Below are positions 6,955 to 15,075 of a stretch of 64,000 nucleotides of DNA, one piece after another. This stretch comes from Ensifer adhaerens. GTDB lineage: Bacteria > Pseudomonadota > Alphaproteobacteria > Rhizobiales > Rhizobiaceae. The notes under the pieces were generated by a model, which was given only the letters and a program-made list of their open reading frames with translations, was not told the DNA's origin and made no database searches. The translations under genes were made by a program, and so were the position numbers. Numbering within the stretch: the stretch's first letter is position 1; the number at the start of each line of letters is the position of its first letter. The stretch lies in assembly GCF_020035535.1 (NCBI RefSeq), contig NZ_CP083350.1, positions 2,366,501 through 2,430,500 on the forward strand, in the 5' to 3' direction.

Positions 6955-8769
6955 ATGGCTTTTACTCGTTTTGCCTTGCGCGGCGGTGCGTTCCGCAGCG
7001 TTCTTGGTTTCACTTGGACTCATTGGAAGGCGCAGCCTGTCAGGATCAGCGTCATCCTCGGCATGGTCCTTCTGTCGACGCTCGCCGATGTCTTGACGCC
7101 GCTCTATTCGGGTCGGCTCGTGGATGCCGTCGTCTCCGGCTCGGCGACCGATCAGGTCGCCTGGAATGCGGCGATCGCCGCATTCTGGATGCTGATGGCG
7201 CTTTCGCTGGGCGCGATCCTGCTGCGTCACCTCACCTTCCTGGGCGTTACGGACCTGACGCTCAAGATGATGGCGGACATTGCGTCGGCGGCGTTCTATC
7301 GCATTCAGCGTTTCTCGACCGACTGGCACGCCAACAGCTTTGCCGGTTCGACCGTGCGCAAGGTGACGCGCGGCATGTGGGCGCTCGACCTGTTGAACGA
7401 CACGTTGCTGGTGGCGCTCTTCCCGTCCGTCGTGATGCTGGTCGGTTCGACGGTGCTGATGTCGTTCTACTGGCCGATCATGGGTGTCATCATCGGTATC
7501 GGCTCGATCATCTTCATCGTGGTGACGATCCTCCTGTCGCTCGGATATGTCGCGCCGATGGCAAGCCTCGCCAACCGCTGGGACACCAAGCTCGGCGGTG
7601 CGCTAGCCGATGCGGTGAGCTGCAACATCGTGGTCAAGGGCTTCGGCGCCGAAGGTCGCGAGGACGCGCGCCTGGCCAAGGTTCTCGCCAAGTGGCGGGA
7701 CCGCACGCGCCGTACCTGGATACGCGGCACCACCAACGGCACGACGCAAGGGGCCATGCTGCTCGTCCTGCGTGCGGCGGTGATCGGCTTTGCGCTGCTT
7801 CTGTGGGCGCGGGGTCAAGCAACTGCGGGTGACATCACCTTCGTGCTCACCTCGTTCTTCATCCTGCAGGGGTACCTGCGTGAAGTCGGCCAGCACATTC
7901 GCAACCTGCAGCGCTCGATCAACGACATGGAAGAACTCGTCGACATCCATGGACAGTCGCTCGGGATCGACGACAGGGCGGATGCCAAGCCGATCCGGAT
8001 CACCGACGGCCGTATCGAATTCAGGGATGTGACGTTCCACTACGGCGCGCACCGCAAGCCGCTCTATGACCGGTTCTCGGTAACGATCCGGGAGGGCGAG
8101 CGCGTCGGTCTCGTCGGGCATTCGGGCTCGGGCAAGACGACCTTCGTCAAGCTGATCCAGCGCCTGCACGACCTGAAGGCCGGCGAGATCCGGATCGACG
8201 GTCAGGACATCGCATCGGTGACGCAGACGTCGCTGCGCCAGCAGATCGCGATCGTGCAGCAGGAGCCGATCCTGTTCCACCGGTCGCTTTCCGAGAACAT
8301 CGCCTATGCGCGGCCGAACGCCACGCAGAGCGAAATCGAGAAGGCGGCGAAGCTTGCAAGCGCGCACGACTTCATCACGGCGCTGCCGAAAGGCTATGGC
8401 ACCCTGGTGGGCGAACGCGGCGTCAAGCTATCGGGTGGTGAACGTCAGCGAATCGCCATTGCGCGCGCGTTTCTCGCGGATGCACCGATCCTGATCCTCG
8501 ACGAGGCGACCTCGAGCCTCGACTCGGAATCGGAAGTGCTGATCCAGCAGGCGATGGAGCGGCTGATGCTCGGACGAACGACGCTGGTGATTGCGCACCG
8601 ACTCTCGACGGTCCGGGCGCTAGACCGGCTGTTGGTCTTCGATCACGGTCGGATCGCCGAGGAGGGTACGCATGACGCGCTGATCCGTCTCGACGGCGGC
8701 ATCTACCGCGGTCTCTTCGAACGCCAGGCGCTGGAGCTGACCAAGGGACTGGTATTGAACGACCAGTAG
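6955..8769 (+). CDS. ABC exporter, fused permease and ATPase
   Basis: A 604-residue half-transporter of the lipid/drug exporter type. The membrane domain spans about residues 20-330 with several hydrophobic helices (SVILGMVLLSTLADVLTPLY, VVMLVGSTVLMSFYW). The nucleotide domain has Walker A GHSGSGKTT (388-396), signature LSGGERQRI (492-500), Walker B ILILDEATSSLD (from 512) and the switch His in VIAHRLST. It would homodimerise in the inner membrane and export an unknown hydrophobic substrate. It stands alone: the remnant scar lies upstream and a shared terminator downstream. The start ATG at 6955 has no strong ribosome site. Substrate cannot be told from sequence. Confidence 0.88.
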   Translation: MAFTRFALRGGAFRSVLGFTWTHWKAQPVRISVILGMVLLSTLADVLTPLYSGRLVDAVVSGSATDQVAWNAAIAAFWMLMALSLGAILLRHLTFLGVTDLTLKMMADIASAAFYRIQRFSTDWHANSFAGSTVRKVTRGMWALDLLNDTLLVALFPSVVMLVGSTVLMSFYWPIMGVIIGIGSIIFIVVTILLSLGYVAPMASLANRWDTKLGGALADAVSCNIVVKGFGAEGREDARLAKVLAKWRDRTRRTWIRGTTNGTTQGAMLLVLRAAVIGFALLLWARGQATAGDITFVLTSFFILQGYLREVGQHIRNLQRSINDMEELVDIHGQSLGIDDRADAKPIRITDGRIEFRDVTFHYGAHRKPLYDRFSVTIREGERVGLVGHSGSGKTTFVKLIQRLHDLKAGEIRIDGQDIASVTQTSLRQQIAIVQQEPILFHRSLSENIAYARPNATQSEIEKAAKLASAHDFITALPKGYGTLVGERGVKLSGGERQRIAIARAFLADAPILILDEATSSLDSESEVLIQQAMERLMLGRTTLVIAHRLSTVRALDRLLVFDHGRIAEEGTHDALIRLDGGIYRGLFERQALELTKGLVLNDQ

Positions 8770-8789
8770 GAATGCCCGCTGCCAAACTG

Positions 8790-8818
8790 TTCGCCGCGCC
8801 TGAAGAAGGCGCGGCGAA
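8790..8818. terminator. Bidirectional terminator between convergent genes
   Basis: Stem TTCGCCGCGCC / GGCGCGGCGAA (11 bp) with a 7-base loop, 20 bp after the exporter stop and just before the stop of the convergent flavoprotein gene. Position between two gene ends fits a shared terminator. Confidence 0.7.
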
Positions 8819-8821
8819 ACC

Positions 8822-10036
8822 CTAAGCCGATTGGCCGAGCCAGCGATCGATGCCCCGCGCGGCGGCGCGGCCGGTGCCAAAGCAGGCAGTGAGCAAATAG
8901 CCGCCGGTCGGCGCTTCCCAATCGATCATCTCACCGGCAATGAAGGTGCCGGGCAGTGCCTTCAGCATGTAGCTGTCATCGAGCGCCGCCCAGGTCACAC
9001 CGCCGGCCGAGGAGATGGCCTCGGCGATCGGGCGCGGGCGTAGCACCGGGATTGGCAGCGCCTTGATCAAGGCAGCAAGATCGGGTGGCGCCAAACGCGC
9101 TGCATCAGGCGAAAGCTCGCGCAGCACGGCAGCTTTCACGCCTTCAAGCCCGGCCCCCTTGCGCAAGCGGTTGGAAAAGCTGGTCTTGCTGTCGAATCGG
9201 CCGAGATCCTTCGCCAGTTTCTCAACGGTTCGCCCGGGCGCGAGGTCAACCGCCAGTTCGGCAGGTTCGCCTTGAGACAGGCGGTTGCGAAGCGCGCTCG
9301 TGTGGGCGTAGACGAGGCTACCTTCGATACCGCTCTTGCTGACGACAAACTCGCCGGGGACGGTGCCGGCCTCCGACGTCGCAGTGACGCCCTTGAGCGC
9401 CGCGCCGGCGAAGCGGTCGCGGAAGGGTTCGCTCCAGTCGACGTCGAAACCGCAATTGGCGGGCTGGAATTTCGCGACGGACACACCCCTCTTTTCCAGC
9501 CAGGAAACCCAGGCGGCATCCGATCCGAGGCGCGGATAGCTGGCGCCACCGAGCGCAAGCAATGTTGCATTTACGCTGACAAGCGTCTTGCCGTCTGGGG
9601 TTTCGAACGCGAGCGCGCTGCCCTCAAAGCCAGTCCAGCGGTGCCGCGTCAGGATGCGAACGCCGCGGCTTTCCAGCGACTTGAGCCAGGCGCGAAGCAG
9701 CGGCGAGGCCTTCATCACCTCGGGAAAGACACGGCCCGAGGAACCGACGAAGGTCCTGGTTCCGAGGTCTGCCGCCCATTGCCTGATATCGTCCGGAGTG
9801 AAGGCGTCCAGCGCTGCGCGCAGTCGCGGCGAGGCGTTGCCGAAGCGCTCGGCAAAGGCAGCATAGGGTTCGGAATGGGTAATGTTCAGCCCCGACTTGC
9901 CCGCGAGCAGGAACTTGCGCGCGACCGTTGGCATGCCGTCGTAGACGGTGACCGCGTGGCCGCGCTCCGCCAACACCTGCGCGGCCATCAGCCCGCTTGG
10001 CCCGCCGCCTACAATGGCGATGTTCTTTTGTCCCAT
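8822..10036 (-). CDS. HI0933/BaiN-like FAD-dependent oxidoreductase (TIGR03862 type)
   Basis: A 404-residue flavoprotein. The N-terminal FAD site is IAIVGGGPSGLMAAQVLAER (dinucleotide fold at residues 6-25), followed by ARKFLLAGKSGLNITHSE, the family hallmark, and ends with a second FAD-contact block FIAGEMIDWEAPTGGYLLTACF. The reaction is not established for this subgroup; relatives in the wider family reduce enone-type substrates. It lies 81 bp downstream of the Aap-like permease gene on the same strand, in the place where the aapP ATPase would be expected, but nothing in the sequence links it to transport. Confidence 0.8.
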   Translation of the reverse strand: MGQKNIAIVGGGPSGLMAAQVLAERGHAVTVYDGMPTVARKFLLAGKSGLNITHSEPYAAFAERFGNASPRLRAALDAFTPDDIRQWAADLGTRTFVGSSGRVFPEVMKASPLLRAWLKSLESRGVRILTRHRWTGFEGSALAFETPDGKTLVSVNATLLALGGASYPRLGSDAAWVSWLEKRGVSVAKFQPANCGFDVDWSEPFRDRFAGAALKGVTATSEAGTVPGEFVVSKSGIEGSLVYAHTSALRNRLSQGEPAELAVDLAPGRTVEKLAKDLGRFDSKTSFSNRLRKGAGLEGVKAAVLRELSPDAARLAPPDLAALIKALPIPVLRPRPIAEAISSAGGVTWAALDDSYMLKALPGTFIAGEMIDWEAPTGGYLLTACFGTGRAAARGIDRWLGQSA

Positions 10037-10117
10037 GCGCTTGCCCGGTCACAGATTCCACGTCGCCGCACTCTTGGCCCGGCGGCGCGTGGCGCGCAAC
10101 CCCGCAGCGACGTACGC

Positions 10118-11191
10118 TCAGTGGCGATTGGAACCATTGAGCTTGCCCTCGAGCCATAGGCTGTAGCGCGAACCGGTGAAGCAGATGGCGAAATAGACCA
10201 GAGCCGCGAAGATATAGGCCTCGCTGTAGAAGCCGAGCCAGGTCGGGTCGGTTGCCGAGGTCTTGGTGGCGTTCAAAAGATCGTAGATGCCAATGACCGC
10301 AAGCAGCGAGGTGTTGAGCACGATGCCGATAGAGAGGTTGACGATCGCCGGGATGACGGCAGTAAGCGCCTGCGGTAGCACGACCAGCCGCAACATCTGG
10401 ATCCGGCCGAGGCCAAGCGACAAGGCCGCCTCCCTCTGGCCCGCCGGGATCACCTGCAGGCCGGCGCGGATGACTTCGGCGAGATAGGCGGAGAAGAACA
10501 GGGTGACGCCGATCTGGGCGCGGAGCAACTTGTCGACGGCTGCACCGCTCGGCAGCGCCATAGGCACGATCAGCATGACCACATAGAGAACGGCGATCAT
10601 CGGCACGCCGCGCAGCACTTCGATGAAGGCGATTGCCAGGCATCGCACGATGCCCATGTCCGATTGCCGGGCAAGCGCCAGCAGCAGCGCGATCGGAAAG
10701 GCGAAGGCGAGGCCGGCGATCGAGACGGCAAGCGTGATGGGCAGCCCGCCCCAATGATTGGTCGATACCGGCTCCAAGCCGGCCGTGCCCGCCATCAGCA
10801 GCCAGACGCCGAGAAGCGCCAACAGCCAGACCGGCACCAGGCGGAAGCTCCAGAAGCGGGGAAGGGCCGAGATCGTCAGGAGCGCTGCAATGAGGGCGAT
10901 CACCAGCGCCGGGCGCCATTGCAGCGGCGGCGGGAAGAACGCGAAGAGCATGAACCGAAACTTGGCGCCGACGAAGGCCCAGCAGGCGCCCGCCGTTTCC
11001 TTGGCGCAATCGGCTGATGTGCCCGACCAGACGGCATTGATGACGGCCCAGCGGAAAAAGGGAAGCGCGAGCCAGAGGATTGCAGCGAGTGTCACAAGCG
11101 TGACGAGGCCGTTGGTCCAGCCGCTGAAGAGGCCCTGGCGCCAACGGTGCCAGTCGGGTGCGACGGGCGGCGCAAGTTCGATCTGGCTCAT
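10118..11191 (-). CDS. Amino-acid ABC transporter permease, AapM/BztC-like
   Basis: A 357-residue inner-membrane protein of the polar amino-acid permease family, with the ATPase-contact EAA loop EAALSLGLGRIQMLRLVVLP followed by QALTAVIPAIVN. The long N-terminal hydrophobic region (three or more helices before the core domain) is characteristic of AapM/BztC rather than small HisM-type permeases. The start at 11191 overlaps the stop of the upstream permease gene (ATGA); the frame upstream of it is shadow. With the AapQ-like and AapJ-like products it would form a general L-amino-acid importer. The expected ATPase gene (aapP) is not downstream; a flavoprotein gene is there instead. Confidence 0.85.
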   Translation of the reverse strand: MSQIELAPPVAPDWHRWRQGLFSGWTNGLVTLVTLAAILWLALPFFRWAVINAVWSGTSADCAKETAGACWAFVGAKFRFMLFAFFPPPLQWRPALVIALIAALLTISALPRFWSFRLVPVWLLALLGVWLLMAGTAGLEPVSTNHWGGLPITLAVSIAGLAFAFPIALLLALARQSDMGIVRCLAIAFIEVLRGVPMIAVLYVVMLIVPMALPSGAAVDKLLRAQIGVTLFFSAYLAEVIRAGLQVIPAGQREAALSLGLGRIQMLRLVVLPQALTAVIPAIVNLSIGIVLNTSLLAVIGIYDLLNATKTSATDPTWLGFYSEAYIFAALVYFAICFTGSRYSLWLEGKLNGSNRH

Positions 11192-12390
11192 CGCTTTCCT
11201 TCTCCGCGCAGGACCACGCGTCGGTTGTAGAGGTTCATGATGGCTGAAACCGCAAGGCTGATCGTCAGGTAGACAGCGCCGATGATGATGATCGCTTCGA
11301 GCGCCTGACCCGTGGTGTTGGCCGTCGTGTTGGCGACGCTGACGAGGTCGGGGTAGCCGATCGCGACCGCGAGGCTCGAGTTCTTCGTCAGATCCATGAA
11401 GCTCGAAATCATCAGCGGCGTGATGACCCGAAGCGCCTGCGGCAGCACGACGAGACGCAGGATCTGCGGGGGCTTCAGCCCGAGTGCCCGGGCCGCTTCC
11501 CACTGGCCCGATTTCACCGACTGGATACCGCTGCGCACGATTTCGGAGATCGAGGCCGAGGCGTTGACGACCAGACCGATCAGCAGGGCAGCGAACTCCG
11601 GCGTCAGCGACAGGCCGCCGCGAATGTTGAAGCCGCCCTTGGCGGGGATCTCTACCGATGCCGCAAAGCCGAGGGAGGAAAGTGTGAGGTAGCAGAGGGC
11701 AAGCGCGCCAAGCACTGCACCGGCGGATTTCGGCAAATAGAAGGCCGAGCCCGCGAACAGCCGACGGGAGAGAATGAGCGCCGAGAGGACAGCCAGCACC
11801 ACCGCCGAAAGCCAGAGAGCCGCCGGTAGCCCCTCGACCGAGAGCGACGGAAGATAGACGCCGCGGTTGCTGAGATAGACGCCGCCGAGGAACGTATATG
11901 CGCCGCGCGGCGGTGGCAGCGCGTGAATGATCGCGCTCCAGAGAAAAAGTTGCAGCAACAGCGGGGTGTTGCGCAAAAGCTCGACATAGCCATGGACGAA
12001 ACTCGCGAGCAGCAGGTTGCCCGAGAGCCGCGCGATGCCGAGCGCGACGCCGAGCACGGTCGCAAGCAAGCAGCCGATAATTGCGACCTTGACCGTGTTG
12101 GCGATGCCGGCGGCGAGCGCCCGGGCATAGCTGTCGCCGGCCGAGTAAGGAAGAACGCTTTCGCCGATCTCGAAATTGGCCTGATGGGAGAGAAAGGCGA
12201 AACCCGGCGTCAGCCCCATCCGGTGCATGCTCTCGGCGGTGTTATGGCCAAGAAAAGCGAATAGGAAAAGTACGCCGACAAAAAGCGCGAATTGCTGCAG
12301 CGGCAGCGGCCCGATCCATGTGCGCAGCCGCGAGACAGGTCCGGGCCCGAAAGGGCCCGGTTGGATATGGCGTGTCATGGGAAAATCCAT
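11188..12390 (-). CDS. Amino-acid ABC transporter permease, AapQ/BztB-like
   Basis: About 400 residues, with the EAA loop EAARALGLKPPQILRLVVLP and QALRVITPLMISSFMDLTKNSS, the core of polar amino-acid permeases. The large insertion between the first helices (YTFLGGVYLSNRGVYLPSLS) is typical of AapQ/BztB. Start choice is uncertain: ATG 12390 (MDFPMTRH) or ATG 12378 (MTRH); neither has a strong ribosome site. It starts 8 bp after the binding-protein gene and overlaps the AapM-like gene by 4 bases, so the three are one transcription unit. Confidence 0.85.
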   Translation of the reverse strand: MDFPMTRHIQPGPFGPGPVSRLRTWIGPLPLQQFALFVGVLFLFAFLGHNTAESMHRMGLTPGFAFLSHQANFEIGESVLPYSAGDSYARALAAGIANTVKVAIIGCLLATVLGVALGIARLSGNLLLASFVHGYVELLRNTPLLLQLFLWSAIIHALPPPRGAYTFLGGVYLSNRGVYLPSLSVEGLPAALWLSAVVLAVLSALILSRRLFAGSAFYLPKSAGAVLGALALCYLTLSSLGFAASVEIPAKGGFNIRGGLSLTPEFAALLIGLVVNASASISEIVRSGIQSVKSGQWEAARALGLKPPQILRLVVLPQALRVITPLMISSFMDLTKNSSLAVAIGYPDLVSVANTTANTTGQALEAIIIIGAVYLTISLAVSAIMNLYNRRVVLRGEGKR

Positions 12391-12398
12391 GAGCCGGC

Positions 12399-13442
12399 TC
12401 AACGGAACGGCGGCGAATAGAGCAGACCGCCCGCGGTCCATGGCTGGTTGTAGCCGCGCTCGAAGTTGAGCGGCGTGCCCTTGCCGACGTTGCGCTCGAA
12501 AATCTCGCCGTAATTGCCGACGGTCTTGACGATGTTGTAGGCGAACTTCGGATCAAGGCCGATGGCTTCGCCGAGCGACGGGTCGACGCCGAGGAAGCGC
12601 TTGATCGCCGGATCCTCGCTTTTGAGGAAGGTGTCGACATTGTCCTTGGTGATGCCGAACTCTTCCGCCTGGATCGTCGCGTAGACGGTCCAGTTGACGA
12701 TTTCGAGCCACTGGTCGTCACCGGCACGGATTGCCGGCGCCAAGGGCTCCTTGGACAGGCGCTCGGGCAGGAGCACGTAGTCGTCGGGCTTGGAAAGCTG
12801 CGTGCGCTTGGCGGCAAGGTCGGTTGCGTCCTGGGTGAGCGCATCAACGCGACCACTGTCGAGCGCCTTCAGGAACTCGCCCGTCTCCTCGATCGTGACA
12901 GGCGTGAAGGCCTTGCCGGTCTTGCGGAAAAAGTCGGCGATGTTGAGCTCGCCGGTCGTGCCACTCTGAACGCCGATCGTCGCGCCGTCGAGTTCCTCGC
13001 CCTTGGCTACGCCGAGGTCCTTGCGTACCAGCAGGCCCTGGCCGTCGTAGAAGACGACGGGACCGAAGTGGAAGCCGAGCTTGAAGGCGCGACTGACGGT
13101 CTGGGTCACGCCCGAAAGCAGAATGTCGAACTCGCCGGATTGCAGGGCCGGCAGTCGCTGCTGCGGCGAGGAATTGGTGAACTCGACCTTCTCGGCGTCG
13201 TTGAAGACGGTGATGGCGATGGCGCGGCCGAAATCGACGAAGAATCCCTGCCAGCGGCCGCTACTATCGGGCGAGAAGAAACCCGGTGTGGTGCCGACGC
13301 CGACCTTGATCACGCCGCGCGCCTTGATCTTGTCGAGGGTTTCACCGGCGAGCGCTGACGTGGCGATCAGGCCAGCCGCCAGCGCTGCCGTTGCGGCAAA
13401 GGATTTGGTGAAAAGTTTTCGGTGAGTGAAATGTCGCTGCAT
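12399..13442 (-). CDS. Amino-acid ABC transporter periplasmic binding protein, AapJ/BztA-like
   Basis: A 347-residue family-3 binding protein. A signal peptide (basic start MQRHFTHRKLF, hydrophobic AATAALAAGLIATSALA) ends near residue 32. The mature part opens with TLDKIKARGVIKVGVGT and holds GVQSGTTGELNIADFF and the C-terminal NYGEIFERNVG block characteristic of AapJ. It captures L-amino acids in the periplasm and delivers them to the two permeases downstream. The start at 13442 gives a proper signal peptide; the frame upstream of it is spurious. Specificity (broad or acidic amino acids) is not readable. The upstream DNA is AT-rich and probably holds the operon promoter. Confidence 0.88.
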   Translation of the reverse strand: MQRHFTHRKLFTKSFAATAALAAGLIATSALAGETLDKIKARGVIKVGVGTTPGFFSPDSSGRWQGFFVDFGRAIAITVFNDAEKVEFTNSSPQQRLPALQSGEFDILLSGVTQTVSRAFKLGFHFGPVVFYDGQGLLVRKDLGVAKGEELDGATIGVQSGTTGELNIADFFRKTGKAFTPVTIEETGEFLKALDSGRVDALTQDATDLAAKRTQLSKPDDYVLLPERLSKEPLAPAIRAGDDQWLEIVNWTVYATIQAEEFGITKDNVDTFLKSEDPAIKRFLGVDPSLGEAIGLDPKFAYNIVKTVGNYGEIFERNVGKGTPLNFERGYNQPWTAGGLLYSPPFR

Positions 13443-13781
13443 AAGGGCCCCCAAGCCACAAAGAATGTCACTGCGCATGCACGGCGGAAGTGCCCGCTGC
13501 GTGTTGAAATAATTAAATCTATAGAAATTATATAATAGGTATATTTGTGCGAATTTGGCGCGCGGCCTGAAACAGATTTCGCCGCCTCGTTTTTGCCGGG
13601 AACGTTTTTGACAAGCAGATGGTCGGCTTGCGTGCGTGGCGGCCAATCCTGGTGTAGTCGTGCTTGCGGATGCCGATCGGCCGAAAGCTGCGCGTCCGGG
13701 TTGCCGGCGCACTCCAGGGCTGTGCCTCTTGTTGAGATCGGCGGAAGTTCCTAGGTTCCGCCGATCGAATGGGTTACGTCA
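13443..13781. other. Divergent intergenic region with AT-rich promoter zone
   Basis: No gene seen. The stretch 13500-13550 is strongly AT-rich (TTATATAATAGG and TTGAAATAATTAAAT) against the GC-rich background and is the likely promoter for the Aap-like operon on the minus strand. The remainder toward 13781 probably contains the promoter of the TonB-like gene. Confidence 0.45.
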
Positions 13782-14882
13782 TTGGCGATGCGGCTTTTTG
13801 CGAAAGAATGGTGGGAACGGATAGGATGGGGCGCGCCGACGTCGGTTGCCCTGCATCTCATCATCGCCTTGCTGCTCCTGTTCGACCTGCCGCTCGAACT
13901 GCCCAAGCCGCCGAAGGAGCAGACAGTCAGCGTCGAGCTCGTTCCGCCTCCCGAGGTGAAGCAAGAGAAGAAAGCCGAACAGAAGAAAGCTGAGCAGAAG
14001 AAGGGCGAGGAGAAAAAGGCCGAACAGCCGAAGCCGCAACCGCAACCGAAGCTGCAACCAAAACAGCAGCCGCAACCAAAGCCCCAGCCCAAGCCGCCGC
14101 AGCAACTGCCCCAGACCTTCGCGTCCGCCATGGCCAAGACCAAGCAGGACAACAAGGAGGCCGAGCTTCCGCCGGCTGCGCAATCGGAGGATAAGAAGCC
14201 CGAGGCATCTGAGCAGGCAAAGGCTGCGACCGAACCGGCGAAGGTGCCACCCAAGAAGGATGAGACGCCGGTAAAAGAACAAAAGCCGTTGCCGACGCTG
14301 GCGGTGCCGGCGAAATCACCACAGAACGCCACGGAAAAGCCGGACGAGAAGCTCGCGGCGACGGTGGCCGAAGCGAAGCCCGAGCCGAAGGACACGAAGC
14401 CAGCCGAGGCCAAGCGGCAGGAACAAAAGCCGCCTGAAGAAAAGCCGACGACGAAGCCGGCCGATGCTGCTGCAAAGGTTGAACTCAAGCCGGTGCCGAG
14501 CAAATTGGTGGAGGCCAAGAAGCTCTATGCCGAAAAGGCAATTGCCGATCCGCGAATGAAGCAGGCGCTTCTCACATTGCCTCTCAAGGCGCGCATCAGC
14601 CAGCTCTGCAAATCCGAGGCGCTGGAGCAAATCCGCCACCAACGTCCGGATACTCCACCCCAAGGAATGGTACCGTTCGGTCCAAGGGGCGGGTTCATCT
14701 CGAAAAATCGCATGGATGCCAGCGGTGGTGCCTATCACAGCAAGAAGGTCTGGTACGACGTCGACTTCAAGTGCCTGCTCAACGAGGATGCGACGGAGGT
14801 GATCTCTTTCAGCATCGCCATCGGCGGCGTTGTGCCGAAGTCGGCCTGGGAGACGCGGCGCCTCGGTCCGCCTCCGGACTGA
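13782..14882 (+). CDS. TonB-like protein with Lys/Pro/Gln-rich linker and C-terminal DUF930 domain
   Basis: A 366-residue protein with three parts: one N-terminal membrane segment (about 17-36, SVALHLIIALLLLFDLPLEL), a TonB-type sequence VSVELVPPPE followed by some 190 residues of low-complexity Lys, Pro, Gln and Glu (with repeats such as KAEQKK and QPKPQP), and a C-terminal DUF930 domain (about 245-366, DPRMKQALLTLPLKARISQLC through KKVWYDVDFKCLL). The first two parts resemble TonB, which spans the periplasm. The C-terminal domain is not the TonB energy-transfer domain; DUF930 is found mainly in rhizobia and has no known function. Two cysteines in it could form a disulphide. No ExbB/ExbD genes are adjacent. 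Function unknown. Confidence 0.8.
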   Translation: MAMRLFAKEWWERIGWGAPTSVALHLIIALLLLFDLPLELPKPPKEQTVSVELVPPPEVKQEKKAEQKKAEQKKGEEKKAEQPKPQPQPKLQPKQQPQPKPQPKPPQQLPQTFASAMAKTKQDNKEAELPPAAQSEDKKPEASEQAKAATEPAKVPPKKDETPVKEQKPLPTLAVPAKSPQNATEKPDEKLAATVAEAKPEPKDTKPAEAKRQEQKPPEEKPTTKPADAAAKVELKPVPSKLVEAKKLYAEKAIADPRMKQALLTLPLKARISQLCKSEALEQIRHQRPDTPPQGMVPFGPRGGFISKNRMDASGGAYHSKKVWYDVDFKCLLNEDATEVISFSIAIGGVVPKSAWETRRLGPPPD

Positions 14883-15002
14883 TCTCGTAGCACTGCGATT
14901 TGGGGCGCGCTGCATCGCGTTACAGCTTCAGCCATCGAGCCACGTGGATTCTCGCGTTGTCCTCGCTCAGTCGGGCAAAGACGCGTGCTTCGTCAGCGCT
15001 TT

Positions 15003-15032
15003 GCCTGCCGGACCTTTGGGAGCCCGGCAGGC
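15003..15032 (-). terminator. Hairpin downstream of the MFS gene
   Basis: Stem GCCTGCCGG / CCGGCAGGC (9 bp) with a 12-base loop, 44 bp beyond the MFS stop on the minus strand and about 120 bp beyond the DUF930 gene. No U run on either side, so it may be a Rho-assisted or weak terminator serving both convergent genes. Confidence 0.45.
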
Positions 15033-15075
15033 GCAGGTGCGAGTTGCCACTCTCACACAAAGCGAAGGCGGTTAG

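Noticed and set aside
9624..11144. 506-codon open frame on the minus strand
   Set aside because: It lies across the AapM-like gene and the flavoprotein gene in another frame, has no family features and is rich in Arg/Pro/Gly as expected for a shadow frame in GC-rich DNA.
13960..14480. DNA tandem repeat array
   Set aside because: The repetitive look comes from Lys/Pro/Gln codons in the TonB-like linker; units are irregular and in frame, so it is a coding low-complexity region.
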